From positions 1-53,005 of the forward strand of contig JADBLN010000028.1 in NCBI GenBank assembly GCA_014894455.1: 53,005 bases of DNA. Direction: 5' to 3'. Below the pieces are notes generated by a model, which ran no database searches, had not been told where the DNA came from, and worked only from the letters and a program-made list of their open reading frames with translations. The stretch comes from Acidobacteriota bacterium. GTDB lineage: Bacteria > Acidobacteriota > Aminicenantia > Aminicenantales > Saccharicenantaceae. Below, piece after piece: positions 43,057 through 51,338 of this stretch. How positions within the stretch are numbered: the stretch's first letter is position 1; every line of letters begins with the position of its first letter. A program made the position numbers and the translations under genes.

Positions 43057-43695
43057 ATGGACACCGAAGACAAAGGACAGAGCGGGTACTACCAAACGAT
43101 CGCCCGCGAGCTGCTCGCCCGCCGCGGCGCGCCGTTCTTCCTGTCGCCGCGGGACCAGTCCACGATCGCATCCTGGGAATCCCGGCGAGTCCCTCTCCGA
43201 GTCGTTCTCGAGGGCATCGGCCGGGCCTTCGACGGCCTCAAGACGAGGGGCCGGGGGACGAAGGGAGTATCGCTCGCCTTTTGCGACAGGCAGGTCGCCG
43301 CCGCCCTGGCCCAGCACCTGGACCGGTCGGCCGGCCGGGGAAACGCCGCCGGGCCGCGGCCCGGAAAAAAGGATCGGGCCCGCCGGGAGGTCGAGAAAGG
43401 GCTCCGCGGCCTGGCCCCGGACGACCGGGAGACGGCTTGCCTGCTCGAGGCGGCGCTTGCGGTCCTGGCCGCGCCGAAGCCCGACGAGGCCGCTCTCGAG
43501 CGAATCGACGCCGAGGTCGAAGAGCTCCTCTGGGGCCGGGCAACGGGTCCGGAGAAGGGCGCGGCCGAGGCCGAGGTTCGCAAAGGGCTTCGGGGCCGGC
43601 GGCCCGAAGGGCTCGAAGCCATGGTCCGCCGTCAGGTCATCAAGGAGTCGCGGGACGGCCGCAAGATCCCCCACGTCTCCCTCTATTATTACTGA
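43057..43695 (+). CDS. Protein of unknown function
   Basis: A 212-residue, highly charged protein, largely helical, starting MDTEDKGQSGYYQTIARELLARRG. The N-terminal 90 residues (LSPRDQSTIASWESRRVPLRVVLEGIGRAFDG, shown in part) look like a small helical DNA-binding-like domain; the rest is Ala/Arg/Glu-rich. It ends KIPHVSLYYY. No catalytic motif, signal or membrane segment is visible and I do not recognise a family. It sits between coaX and rnr with short spacing, so it is likely in the operon. Confidence 0.7.
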   Translation: MDTEDKGQSGYYQTIARELLARRGAPFFLSPRDQSTIASWESRRVPLRVVLEGIGRAFDGLKTRGRGTKGVSLAFCDRQVAAALAQHLDRSAGRGNAAGPRPGKKDRARREVEKGLRGLAPDDRETACLLEAALAVLAAPKPDEAALERIDAEVEELLWGRATGPEKGAAEAEVRKGLRGRRPEGLEAMVRRQVIKESRDGRKIPHVSLYYY

Positions 43696-43701
43696 GAGGA
43701 C

Positions 43702-45777
43702 ATGCCCATGACTGCCCTTAAGGTCCTTGCCCTTCTCAAGAAACACAAGGAAGGGCTGCCCTTCGACGAGATCCTGACCGAGCTCGGCGTCAAACGCCGG
43801 GACAGGGCCAAGGCGCTTGCGGAGATCCGGAAACTCGAAGCCCGGGGGCAAGTCCGTTACCTCCGCAGCCGCTTCCTCCTCGCCGAGAAGACGGACCTCG
43901 TCCGCGGCCGATTCGTCACTGCCCGTCCCGGCTTCGGGTTCGTCACGCCGGAGGGCGGCGGCAAGGACATCTTCATCCCCGCCCGTCATGCGCAGGGGGC
44001 CCTTCCGGGCGACGAGGTGACGGTCGTCGTCAACGAGCGGGGCAAGTTCGGCAAGCCCGAAGGGAAGGTCGAGCGCATCCTCAAGAAGGGACGGACGGCG
44101 CTCCTCGGCGTCTACCGCGAGCGGGGCGGCGCCGCCTTCCTTCAGCCGTTCGACTCGCCGTCGCAGGACGACGTCCCTCTCAAGTCCCGCGGCAAACTCG
44201 GGCCCGCCCCGGGGATGATCGTCGAAGCCGACCGAGCCACCCTGACCGTCACGCGGGTTTTCGGGATGCCCGAGGACCCGGGTGTCGACGCCCAGGTGGT
44301 CATCCGGCGGTACGGGCTCCGGCCGCAGTTCCCGGAGGAGGTCCTGAATGAGGCCGTCGGGATCGCGGACGTTTTATCCGCCGCTACGATCGAAGGGCGG
44401 CGGGACTTCCGCGACTGGCCGTCCGTGACCATCGACGGGGAGAAGGCCCAGGATTTCGACGACGCCGTCAGCATCCGTCGCCTCCCCGCCGGGGGCTGGC
44501 TCCTCGGCGTCCATATCGCCGACGTCTCCCACTACGTCCGGCCCGGGAGCCCGCTCGACCGCGAAGCCTTCGAGCGGGGTACGAGCGTCTATTTTCCCGA
44601 TCTGACCCTGCCCATGCTTCCCGAGAAACTGTCCAACGACCTCTGCAGCCTGCGGCCCCGGGAACCCCGCCTCACGGTTTCCGCCCTGATGGACATCGGC
44701 GACGACGGCCGGGTCCGCGGGGTCGAGTTCGCTCCTTCCATCATCCGCACGGCCCACCGGATGACCTACACTTCGGTGTTCAAGATCTTCGAAGGGGACG
44801 CCGCGGAAGCGAAAGCCTATGCTGATGTCGTCCCCGACCTCCTGCTGATGCGGGAGCTGGCCCGGGCCCTGCGGGAACGGCGCCTGGCCGACGGGAGTCT
44901 CGACTTCGACCTCGCCGAGCCCGAGCTCATCTACGAGGAGGGGAAGCTCCTCTCCGTCGCGGCCGCGGAAAGGAACGAGGCCCACCGCCTGATCGAGGAG
45001 TTCATGGTCGCCGCCAACGTCGCCGTGGCCACGGCCTTTTCGGAGAAGAAAATCCCGGCCATCTACCGGGTCCACCCCCAGCCGGACGTCGGCGACCTCG
45101 AAAAATTGCGCGACCTCATCCTCAATTTCGGTTTGACCCTGCCGGAGCCGGCCAAGGTCCGGTCGAAGGACCTCCAGCGCGTCCTCGAAAAGGCCGCGGG
45201 TCTCCCCGGCGAGAAGTTCGTCGGCCGGCAGGTCCTGCGGGCCCTGAAGCTCGCCGTTTATTCGACCGAGAACGTCGGCCACTACGGCCTGGCCCAGGTC
45301 CACTACACGCATTTCACTTCGCCCATCCGCCGCTATCCCGACCTCGTCGTCCATCGCCTCCTCAAGGGCCTCCTGGCCCGGGAGGAGCCGGGCCGGCTTC
45401 CCCTCGATACGATCGCCGCGACGTCCTCCGAGCGGGAGCGGAACGCCGGAGAGGCCGAGCAGGCGCTCCTCGAATGGCGGATCTTCCGCTTGCTCAAAGA
45501 CCGCTTGGGCGACGAGTTCAGCGGGATGGTCGTCGACGTCATCAAGGCCGGCCTCATCGTCGAGGTCGACGAGTACTTCGTCTCCGGTCTCCTGCCCTTC
45601 GACTCCCTGAAGGGGGACTACGAGCCGAAGCCGGGGGCTCGACGGCTCCGGCCGCACCGGCGCCGGAAAACGTTTGACTTGGGGGACGAAGTTCGTGTAA
45701 TCCTTGTCTCCTGCGACCCGGTCTTGCGCCGCATGAGCTTTGTCCCGGCGGCGGACCCGGAGGAACGCCGTCCATGA
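43702..45777 (+). CDS. rnr: Ribonuclease R
   Basis: A 691-residue 3-to-5 exoribonuclease. The order is an N-terminal winged helix (1-65), cold-shock domain (about 70-110; GFGFVTPEGGGKDIFIP), second OB fold, RNB domain beginning near 240 (DGEKAQDFDDAVSI with catalytic aspartates; HYTHFTSPIRRYPDLVVHR near 535-553) and a C-terminal S1 domain (about 610-690). A second Met two codons in is equally possible. The stop overlaps the next gene by ATGA. Confidence 0.94.
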   Translation: MPMTALKVLALLKKHKEGLPFDEILTELGVKRRDRAKALAEIRKLEARGQVRYLRSRFLLAEKTDLVRGRFVTARPGFGFVTPEGGGKDIFIPARHAQGALPGDEVTVVVNERGKFGKPEGKVERILKKGRTALLGVYRERGGAAFLQPFDSPSQDDVPLKSRGKLGPAPGMIVEADRATLTVTRVFGMPEDPGVDAQVVIRRYGLRPQFPEEVLNEAVGIADVLSAATIEGRRDFRDWPSVTIDGEKAQDFDDAVSIRRLPAGGWLLGVHIADVSHYVRPGSPLDREAFERGTSVYFPDLTLPMLPEKLSNDLCSLRPREPRLTVSALMDIGDDGRVRGVEFAPSIIRTAHRMTYTSVFKIFEGDAAEAKAYADVVPDLLLMRELARALRERRLADGSLDFDLAEPELIYEEGKLLSVAAAERNEAHRLIEEFMVAANVAVATAFSEKKIPAIYRVHPQPDVGDLEKLRDLILNFGLTLPEPAKVRSKDLQRVLEKAAGLPGEKFVGRQVLRALKLAVYSTENVGHYGLAQVHYTHFTSPIRRYPDLVVHRLLKGLLAREEPGRLPLDTIAATSSERERNAGEAEQALLEWRIFRLLKDRLGDEFSGMVVDVIKAGLIVEVDEYFVSGLLPFDSLKGDYEPKPGARRLRPHRRRKTFDLGDEVRVILVSCDPVLRRMSFVPAADPEERRP

Positions 45778-46850
45778 AAGCGTCCGCATTCGATGCCGTC
45801 CTCGATTTCCCGCTGGGGAAACACGGCCAGGACGTACGGGCCGAGGCCGTCTTCCCCGACGGTGCCGTCACCGCCCATTTCAGCGAGTATCCGGTCCCAG
45901 GCCGGAAGGACGCCCCGTTCGTCCGGGCCCTGGCCATCGGGCCCGTCGATGTCAAGTGGGGAGACCCGTTCGAAGTCGGGACGGCGGACGGCGGCATCCT
46001 CGGCCGCGGCACCTGTCTTTATCCGGGCTCCCCGTCGCCCGACGAGCTCAAGCTTTCGAGGCGCAAGGCCCTCCTGACGCGGTTCTCGCTCGGGGAAAAA
46101 GACATGATCCTGACCCTCGCGGAGGAGGGCGGCCTGAAGGGCCTGAAGGGGGAGGAAATCGCCGATTTCTGCCGCCTGCCCGGGTCCCGCGTCGAGGCCC
46201 TGGCGCGCCTCCTCGAGGAGGAAGGGAAAGTCCGCATCCTCGCGTTTTCGCCCCTGTTCCTCGTCTCCCAGGGCACCTTGGATTTTCTCCGCGGCCGGAT
46301 CGTTTCCTTACTCACCCAGTACCATAAGAAACACTCCTCCCAGAGAGGGGCCCCCCTCGAGAAGATCGAGAAGCGCTTCGACGCCCCCCGGGCGGTCCTC
46401 GTCCTGGCCCTCCGGCTGCTGGCCAAGGAGGGGCGGATCATCGAGGAGGCGGGGATCGTCCGGCTTCCCGATTTCCGGATCCCCCTCACGGCCGCAGACG
46501 AAGAGACCGTAGCCGCGCTCGAACGGATGGTCCTCAGCGGCGAGCTCGGGAGCGTGACCCTGGACGACATCCAGGCCGAATTCAAGCTCACTCAGGGGAA
46601 GCTTCATACGCTCCTCGCCGTCCTCGCCGAGCGGAAGAAGATCGTCGAGGGCCTGGACGGATTCATCCTCCATTCCAGCTGGCTCGACGAGATCGTCCGT
46701 AAGATCCGAGGGTCCGGGAAACGGGAATTGACCGTCGCCGATTTCAAGGTGATGACCGGCCTCTCGCGCAAGTACAGTATCCCTCTGCTTGAACTGCTCG
46801 ATAGTATGGGAGTGACACGCCGCAAGGGCTCTGTGCGCGACATTCTATAA
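45774..46850 (+). CDS. Free-standing SelB C-terminal winged-helix protein (no GTPase domain)
   Basis: A 358-residue protein resembling only the C-terminal half of SelB, the selenocysteine elongation factor. Winged-helix motifs are seen: LKGEEIADFCRLPGSRVEAL (about 125-145), SLLTQYHKKHSSQRGAPLEK (about 180-200) and the final FKVMTGLSRKYSIPLLELLD followed by SMGVTRRKGSV, which matches the SelB wing that binds SECIS RNA. The first 95 residues may be a remnant of an EF-Tu-like domain. No G1-G4 motifs exist here or upstream, where rnr overlaps by ATGA. It could be an RNA-binding protein or half of a split SelB. Confidence 0.75.
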   Translation: MKASAFDAVLDFPLGKHGQDVRAEAVFPDGAVTAHFSEYPVPGRKDAPFVRALAIGPVDVKWGDPFEVGTADGGILGRGTCLYPGSPSPDELKLSRRKALLTRFSLGEKDMILTLAEEGGLKGLKGEEIADFCRLPGSRVEALARLLEEEGKVRILAFSPLFLVSQGTLDFLRGRIVSLLTQYHKKHSSQRGAPLEKIEKRFDAPRAVLVLALRLLAKEGRIIEEAGIVRLPDFRIPLTAADEETVAALERMVLSGELGSVTLDDIQAEFKLTQGKLHTLLAVLAERKKIVEGLDGFILHSSWLDEIVRKIRGSGKRELTVADFKVMTGLSRKYSIPLLELLDSMGVTRRKGSVRDIL

Positions 46851-46966
46851 TTCACATCGGTCGCACTTGTTTTGTTCCGGAGGGATACAGTCCTCATCCT
46901 CATATTCTTATGAGGGTGAGGGCAGCGAAGCAGTCCTAACCCTCATGTTTCCATGAGGGTTAGGGC

Positions 46967-47041
46967 AGCATCCCCCTCCTTGAGCTATTAGACAGCATGG
47001 GGGTGACGAGGCGAAAGGGTTCTGTGAGAGACATACTTTGA
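46967..47041 (+). pseudogene. Recoded copy B of the SelB-like gene tail (24 codons plus stop)
   Basis: Encodes SIPLLELLDSMGVTRRKGSV then RDIL and TGA, identical in protein to the last 24 residues of the upstream gene (46776-46850). In the last 17 codons it differs from that tail at 13 positions, all synonymous. It has no start codon or upstream coding part and begins exactly where a hairpin ends. Confidence 0.85.
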
Positions 47042-47082
47042 CCCCCATGCAGTCCTAAGCCTCGTCTTCTGACGAGGGTTAG

Positions 47083-47133
47083 GATAGTATGGGGGTAACG
47101 CGAAGAAAAGGATCGGTCAGGGACATCCTGTAA
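47083..47133 (+). pseudogene. Recoded copy C of the SelB-like gene tail (16 codons plus stop)
   Basis: Encodes DSMGVTRRKGSVRDIL and TAA, again protein-identical to the gene tail, with 14 synonymous differences from it and none that change an amino acid. The 50 bases after the stop also match the 3-prime region of the real gene (TTCACA.CGGTCG...TTGTTTTGT), so the copy includes downstream untranslated sequence. Confidence 0.85.
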
Positions 47134-47237
47134 TTCACAACGGTCGTATTTGTTTTGTCCCGGATGGGATGCAGTCCTAATCCTCATCTCTTAATGACTG
47201 GTTCATCTCCCGATTGCGGAGAAGTCCTACATGAGGC

Positions 47238-47352
47238 GGCGATGGATGTCGCCCCGAAGACCCCCGTAGCGGAGGGGGGCCCGCCGAAGGCGGGGGGACC
47301 GTCGGGACAGGTCCCCTGGGGGGCCGGGGGGATGGGGGCGACATCCATCGCC
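47238..47352. repeat. Palindromic element, family R3, copy b, with 18-base terminal inverted repeats
   Basis: GGCGATGGATGTCGCCCC (47238-47255) is perfectly inverted at 47335-47352. Inside are CCCCCGTAGCGGAGGGGG and GGACCGTCGGGACAGGTCCC-type palindromes shared with copies at 31748 and 52781. The remaining sequence of the 545-base gap 46851-47395 is the hairpin array and about 40 bases on either side with no other feature. Confidence 0.8.
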
Positions 47353-47395
47353 CAGCCGAATAGAAGAGTTACCCGGAAACGGGAGATGAACCTAG

Positions 47396-49444
47396 TTACT
47401 TCGTCTCGTCTTCGGGCTTCTTGTCGTCCTTTTTCTTGAGGGCGGTCTTGAGCAGGTCGCCGAAGATGCCGAACCTGGGCTGTTCTTTCGGGGCCGGTTT
47501 GAACTCCTCTTTCTTTTCCTTGGCCCGCTGTTCGAGGCCCTCTTCCGCTTTTTCCTTGACGGCGGCCAGGGCTTCCTGTACCGATTCTTCCTCGACGAGC
47601 TTCTCTTCGATGACCCGGCGTTCGCTTTTCTTCGGGCCCTGGCCCTTCTCGCTCTCGGATATGAGTTTCTTTTTCTTGAAGACCTTTGCTTTCTTCTGGG
47701 GGGCGTCGGGGTCGGGGGGGGAAGCGGGCGCCTTCGGGCGTTCCCTGGGGACCTCTACCACGGGGGCCTGGGCTCCCCGCAGCTCTTCGGCCACGGCTTC
47801 GAGAGCCGCTTCCTCGGGCGTGACGGCTTCGGCCTCGGGTTCGGCGTAGGTTTCGGGGAAGGCGGCTTCGAGCGGCGCTTCCTCTTTCGGGACGTAGGGC
47901 TCGTGATACGTGAAAACGCCCTTTTTCTTATCGGACTTGACGAATTCCGGCGAGTTCAGGAGCGTGAATTCCACATCCTCCTGGTTCGTTTGGCGGATGA
48001 CGTCGACGAGGTGGTAGGCCCGCAGGAAATGGAGGGAATGCGCAGACGTGGCCAGGGCGGGGTCCTTGAAAATGGGGACGACGAGCTCCTTGAGGTCGAG
48101 GCCCTCGCGTGTCGCGACGAACGGCAGGATCCTTGCCAGCGTCTCGCGCTCGATGTAGATGATCTTGTTGGGCTCGGCGTAGGTGTAGACCTCCTCACCC
48201 GCGTCGCGGAACTCGTCCTTTTCAGTGTCGTAGGCCAGGCGGGCGACCGACATTTTCTTCTTCGATTTCTTGATCCAGAACTTGAAGGCGTTGGGGCCTG
48301 TTTTTTCGAGGGTCAGGCTCGTCCCCTGGGGGACGTTGTATTGGGCGTAGAAATCCTGGAGCCCCAGGAAGAAGTTCTGGTTCGGGTAGTAATAGAGCGT
48401 GTAGGACTTCCCCTCCTCGGGATCCGTGAACGTGTATTCCCGGGCGTGGGAGAGCTCCTTGTTCAAGCTGCGAGGGACCTTGAGCCCGCCCGAGAGGATC
48501 TCGCGCCAGGTGAGGTAGATCTTGATCGGGAAGGCCTGGACGATGCTCATCTCGGGCTTCTCGACCTCCTCGAACTCGGGGACCTTGGCCATCGGGGCGG
48601 CCAGGGGGAGGTTCTCGGGCAGGGCGTTGAGGATCGATTTGAGGTGCCACTTTCCCCAGCCGGATTCGGCCAGGAGGATGAAATCCTTCTTGTGTTTCTT
48701 CTCGAGGAGGGCGGAGAGGCTCAGGCAGGTGAGGTCGAAGAGGTCGCTCGACGCCTCCAGGCCGAAATATTTTTTGATAAGGTCTTCCGTCGCGGCCGAG
48801 CGCCGGGTTTCGATGAACTCGCTTTCGATCTCCTGGACCTTCTCGGGAAGAATGTCCACGCGCTTGGCCGAAAGCTGCCAGCGGTCGTTCCAGCTGAAGA
48901 CTTTGGGGTTCTTGGCCAGGGCGGCGCGGAGGTTTTTCTCGAGCGTCTTGAGATCGCGCTCGGTCATGGGCAGTTCGGTCAGCCGCGGGTCGTCGCTCTT
49001 GGCCATGATCTCGACGGCCTGGTTCCGGCCTTCGAGGCTCGCGGGGAGCAGAACCTGGGTCCTGGTCTTTTTCATGTAATCGATGTATTTCCGGAAAACG
49101 CCGCCGCCGGGGTAGTCGAGTTCGAGCATCTCGCAGTTGAAATGCTTGGAATACGTCTTGGCGACGACCTTCAGGATGACCCGGCCCTCGAAGTGCTCGA
49201 CGGCCTTGCTGCCCACGGCCAGGGGCTCGTTGTAGTCCTTTTCGATGAAGTCGCCCACCTCGTAGTGGGCGTAAGGGTCGTATTTCTTGACGTCCTGCGT
49301 CCGCTCCGTGGCCGTCTTCTCGAAGGCCAGCTTTCCGGCGAGCGCGTGCGTCGACTGGGGCTGGGGAGTCCGTTCGAGCTCCCGCTCGACGAGGGCGATG
49401 TCCTCGGTGGACATCGTAGTGAGGGCGGTCATTTCGCTGTTCAT
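47396..49444 (-). CDS. Large protein of unknown function with charged C-terminal tail
   Basis: A 682-residue soluble protein. Residues 1-515 look folded, with beta-rich stretches (YEVGDFIEKDYNEPLAVGSK, about 63; GRVILKVVAKTYSKHFNCEM, about 87) and helical parts (DLIKKYFGLEASSDLFDLTCL, about 222, split by description). Residues from about 530 are Glu/Lys/Pro/Ala-rich and likely disordered. I see no signal peptide, membrane segment or catalytic motif and do not recognise the family. It may be restricted to this lineage. It lies directly after argF with a 2-base gap. Confidence 0.75.
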   Translation of the reverse strand: MNSEMTALTTMSTEDIALVERELERTPQPQSTHALAGKLAFEKTATERTQDVKKYDPYAHYEVGDFIEKDYNEPLAVGSKAVEHFEGRVILKVVAKTYSKHFNCEMLELDYPGGGVFRKYIDYMKKTRTQVLLPASLEGRNQAVEIMAKSDDPRLTELPMTERDLKTLEKNLRAALAKNPKVFSWNDRWQLSAKRVDILPEKVQEIESEFIETRRSAATEDLIKKYFGLEASSDLFDLTCLSLSALLEKKHKKDFILLAESGWGKWHLKSILNALPENLPLAAPMAKVPEFEEVEKPEMSIVQAFPIKIYLTWREILSGGLKVPRSLNKELSHAREYTFTDPEEGKSYTLYYYPNQNFFLGLQDFYAQYNVPQGTSLTLEKTGPNAFKFWIKKSKKKMSVARLAYDTEKDEFRDAGEEVYTYAEPNKIIYIERETLARILPFVATREGLDLKELVVPIFKDPALATSAHSLHFLRAYHLVDVIRQTNQEDVEFTLLNSPEFVKSDKKKGVFTYHEPYVPKEEAPLEAAFPETYAEPEAEAVTPEEAALEAVAEELRGAQAPVVEVPRERPKAPASPPDPDAPQKKAKVFKKKKLISESEKGQGPKKSERRVIEEKLVEEESVQEALAAVKEKAEEGLEQRAKEKKEEFKPAPKEQPRFGIFGDLLKTALKKKDDKKPEDETK

Positions 49445-49446
49445 GT

Positions 49447-50370
49447 TCAGTCTTTTTTCCCCATCAGAGCGAGGAGGATGGCCTTTTGGGCGTGGAGCCG
49501 GTTCTCGGCCTGGTCGTAGACGACGGAGCCCGGCGCGTCGATGACTTCGTCGGTGACCTCGTCGCCGCGGTGGGCCGGCAGGCAGTGCATGAAGAGGGCC
49601 CCGTTCTTGGCGTGGGACATGAGGCGGGCGTTGACCTGGTACGGGGCGAAGATGCGGGCCCGTTTCTCCTTTTCCGCCTCCTGGCCCATGGATGCCCAGA
49701 CGTCGGTGTAGACGGCATCGGCCCCGCTCGCGGCCTCTTCGGCCGAATTCGTCAGGGTCAGGGCGAAGCCGGTGTCCTTGCCGTCCTCCCGGGCCGCCTG
49801 GACCATTTCGGGATTCGGCTCGTAACCGGCGGGCGTCCCTACGGCCATCTTCGTCCCGCCCCGGGCGGCGGCCAGCATCAGGCTGTGGCAGACGTTGTTG
49901 CCGTCGCCGACGTAGGCCAGCTTGAGATTGGCCAGGGAGCCCTTGTGCTCGCGCAGGGTCTGGAAATCGGCCATCGCCTGGCAGGGGTGGGAGAGATCGG
50001 TCAAGGCGTTGATGACCGGGATCTTCGTGCTGGCGGCGAGGTCGACGGCGATCTGGTGCCCGAACGTCCGGAGCATGATCCCGTCGACCCAGCGCTCGAG
50101 GTTCTTGCCGATGTCGTAGGCGCCCTCGCGGCTGCCCATCTGGATGTCCGAGGGGGCGAGGTAGATGGCCTCGCCGCCGAGCTGGAGCATGCCCGCTTCG
50201 AAGGTCATGCGCGTCCTCAAGGAGGGCTTCTGGAAGATCATGGCCAGGATCCGGTGTTCGAGCGCCCGGCGATACTTGCGCGAGTGCTTCTTCACCTCCG
50301 CCGCGCGGTCGAGCAGCTGGCTGAATTCGTAGATGCTCAGGTCGCGTATCGACAGGAAATCTTTCTTCAT
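49447..50370 (-). CDS. argF: Ornithine carbamoyltransferase
   Basis: A 307-residue enzyme exchanging carbamoyl phosphate and ornithine for citrulline and phosphate. Signature motifs: FQKPSLRTRMTFEAG (carbamoyl-phosphate-binding SxRTR), DLSHPCQAMADF (HPxQ) and FMHCLPAHRGDEV (HCLP, ornithine binding). Start at 50370 with AGGAGGAG just upstream. The downstream position relative to arcC suggests a catabolic role, but the sequence alone does not separate anabolic from catabolic types. Confidence 0.93.
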   Translation of the reverse strand: MKKDFLSIRDLSIYEFSQLLDRAAEVKKHSRKYRRALEHRILAMIFQKPSLRTRMTFEAGMLQLGGEAIYLAPSDIQMGSREGAYDIGKNLERWVDGIMLRTFGHQIAVDLAASTKIPVINALTDLSHPCQAMADFQTLREHKGSLANLKLAYVGDGNNVCHSLMLAAARGGTKMAVGTPAGYEPNPEMVQAAREDGKDTGFALTLTNSAEEAASGADAVYTDVWASMGQEAEKEKRARIFAPYQVNARLMSHAKNGALFMHCLPAHRGDEVTDEVIDAPGSVVYDQAENRLHAQKAILLALMGKKD

Positions 50371-50381
50371 TGCGGCTCCTC

Positions 50382-51332
50382 CTAGCGTGAAGCGATAATC
50401 CGGGTCCCCGAGCGGTTGAGCATGGCGGCCTTGAGATGGGAGTCCTTGGTGATGAGGACTTCCCGGCCGCCGGCCTCGATGTACTCGACGGCGGCCCGGA
50501 TCTTGGGCCCCATCGATCCCGGCGGGAACTGGCCGTCCGCCAGGTGCTTCCTGGCCTCGTCCACGGTCAGGACCGGGGCCTCCGCCTGGTCGGGCTTGCC
50601 GAAATTGATGAAGACGCGCTCGATGGCGGTCAGGATGACGAACAGGTCGACCTTGACCTCGCGGGCGAGCAGGCTCGCGGCGTAGTCCTTGTCGATGACG
50701 GCCTCGACGCCCTCGAAGAAGCCGTTGCCGTTGATGATGACCGGGATGCCGCCGCCGCCGGCCGCGATGACGACCCGGCCGGCTTCGACGAGCTCGCGGA
50801 TGATGCCGTTGGGGACGACGTCGATGGGCTTGGGCGAGGCGACGACCTTGCGGTAGCCGCGGCCGGAGTCCTCGACCATCGTCCACTTCTTCTCCCGGGC
50901 GAGCATCTGGGCCCGGTACTTCGAGTAGAAAGGCCCGACGGGCTTGGTCGGCTTCCCGAAGGCGGGGTCGTCCTTGTCGACGACGACCTGGGTGATGAGG
51001 GAGGCGACCTCCTTGTCGATCGAGTGCCGGCGGAGTTCGTTGATGATCGCCCTCTCCAGCATGAAGCCCATGCTGCCCTCGGTCATGGCGTCGCAGACGT
51101 CGAGCGAATAGGGCGGGATCTTGTTGGCCGCCTCCTCCATCTGGAGGAGCAGGTTGCCGACCTGGGGCCCGTTGCCGTGGACGATGATGAGCTCGTAGCC
51201 CTTGCGGACGATGTGGACCATGAGCTCGGCCGCCTTCTGGGCGTTCCGCATTTGCTCGGCCTGCAGACCTCTCTGGTCGTCGGGGAGCATGGCGTTGCCG
51301 CCGAAGGCGACGAGGGCGATCTTTGGTCTCAT
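50382..51332 (-). CDS. arcC: Carbamate kinase
   Basis: A 316-residue enzyme making ATP from carbamoyl phosphate. Motifs: VAFGGNAMLPD (N-terminal phosphate loop), VHGNGPQVGNLLLQME and VIAAGGGGIPV; the C-terminal part has FPPGSMGPKIRAAVEYIEAGG, typical of the family. With argF it gives the last two steps of arginine or citrulline fermentation. arcA (arginine deiminase) is absent from this window. Confidence 0.95.
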   Translation of the reverse strand: MRPKIALVAFGGNAMLPDDQRGLQAEQMRNAQKAAELMVHIVRKGYELIIVHGNGPQVGNLLLQMEEAANKIPPYSLDVCDAMTEGSMGFMLERAIINELRRHSIDKEVASLITQVVVDKDDPAFGKPTKPVGPFYSKYRAQMLAREKKWTMVEDSGRGYRKVVASPKPIDVVPNGIIRELVEAGRVVIAAGGGGIPVIINGNGFFEGVEAVIDKDYAASLLAREVKVDLFVILTAIERVFINFGKPDQAEAPVLTVDEARKHLADGQFPPGSMGPKIRAAVEYIEAGGREVLITKDSHLKAAMLNRSGTRIIASR

Positions 51333-51338
51333 CGATCC

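Larger units (their letters stand above)
46888..47190. repeat. Array of four REP-like hairpins interleaved with gene-tail copies
   Basis: Three full hairpins share the left foot CAGTCC: 46892-46922, 46935-46964 (13 perfect pairs, CCTAACCCTCATG with CATGAGGGTTAGG) and 47054-47083. A fourth at 47172-47190 keeps only its left arm. The spacers after the second and third hairpins are copies of the preceding gene tail. The core CAGTCCTCAT...ATGAGG also occurs in module X at 748 and 7358, so these belong to one dispersed REP-like family. Confidence 0.85.

Noticed and set aside
46851-47200. CRISPR array
   Set aside because: Repeats are unequal in spacing, palindromic in themselves, and the spacers are copies of the adjacent gene tail. 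No cas gene is present.
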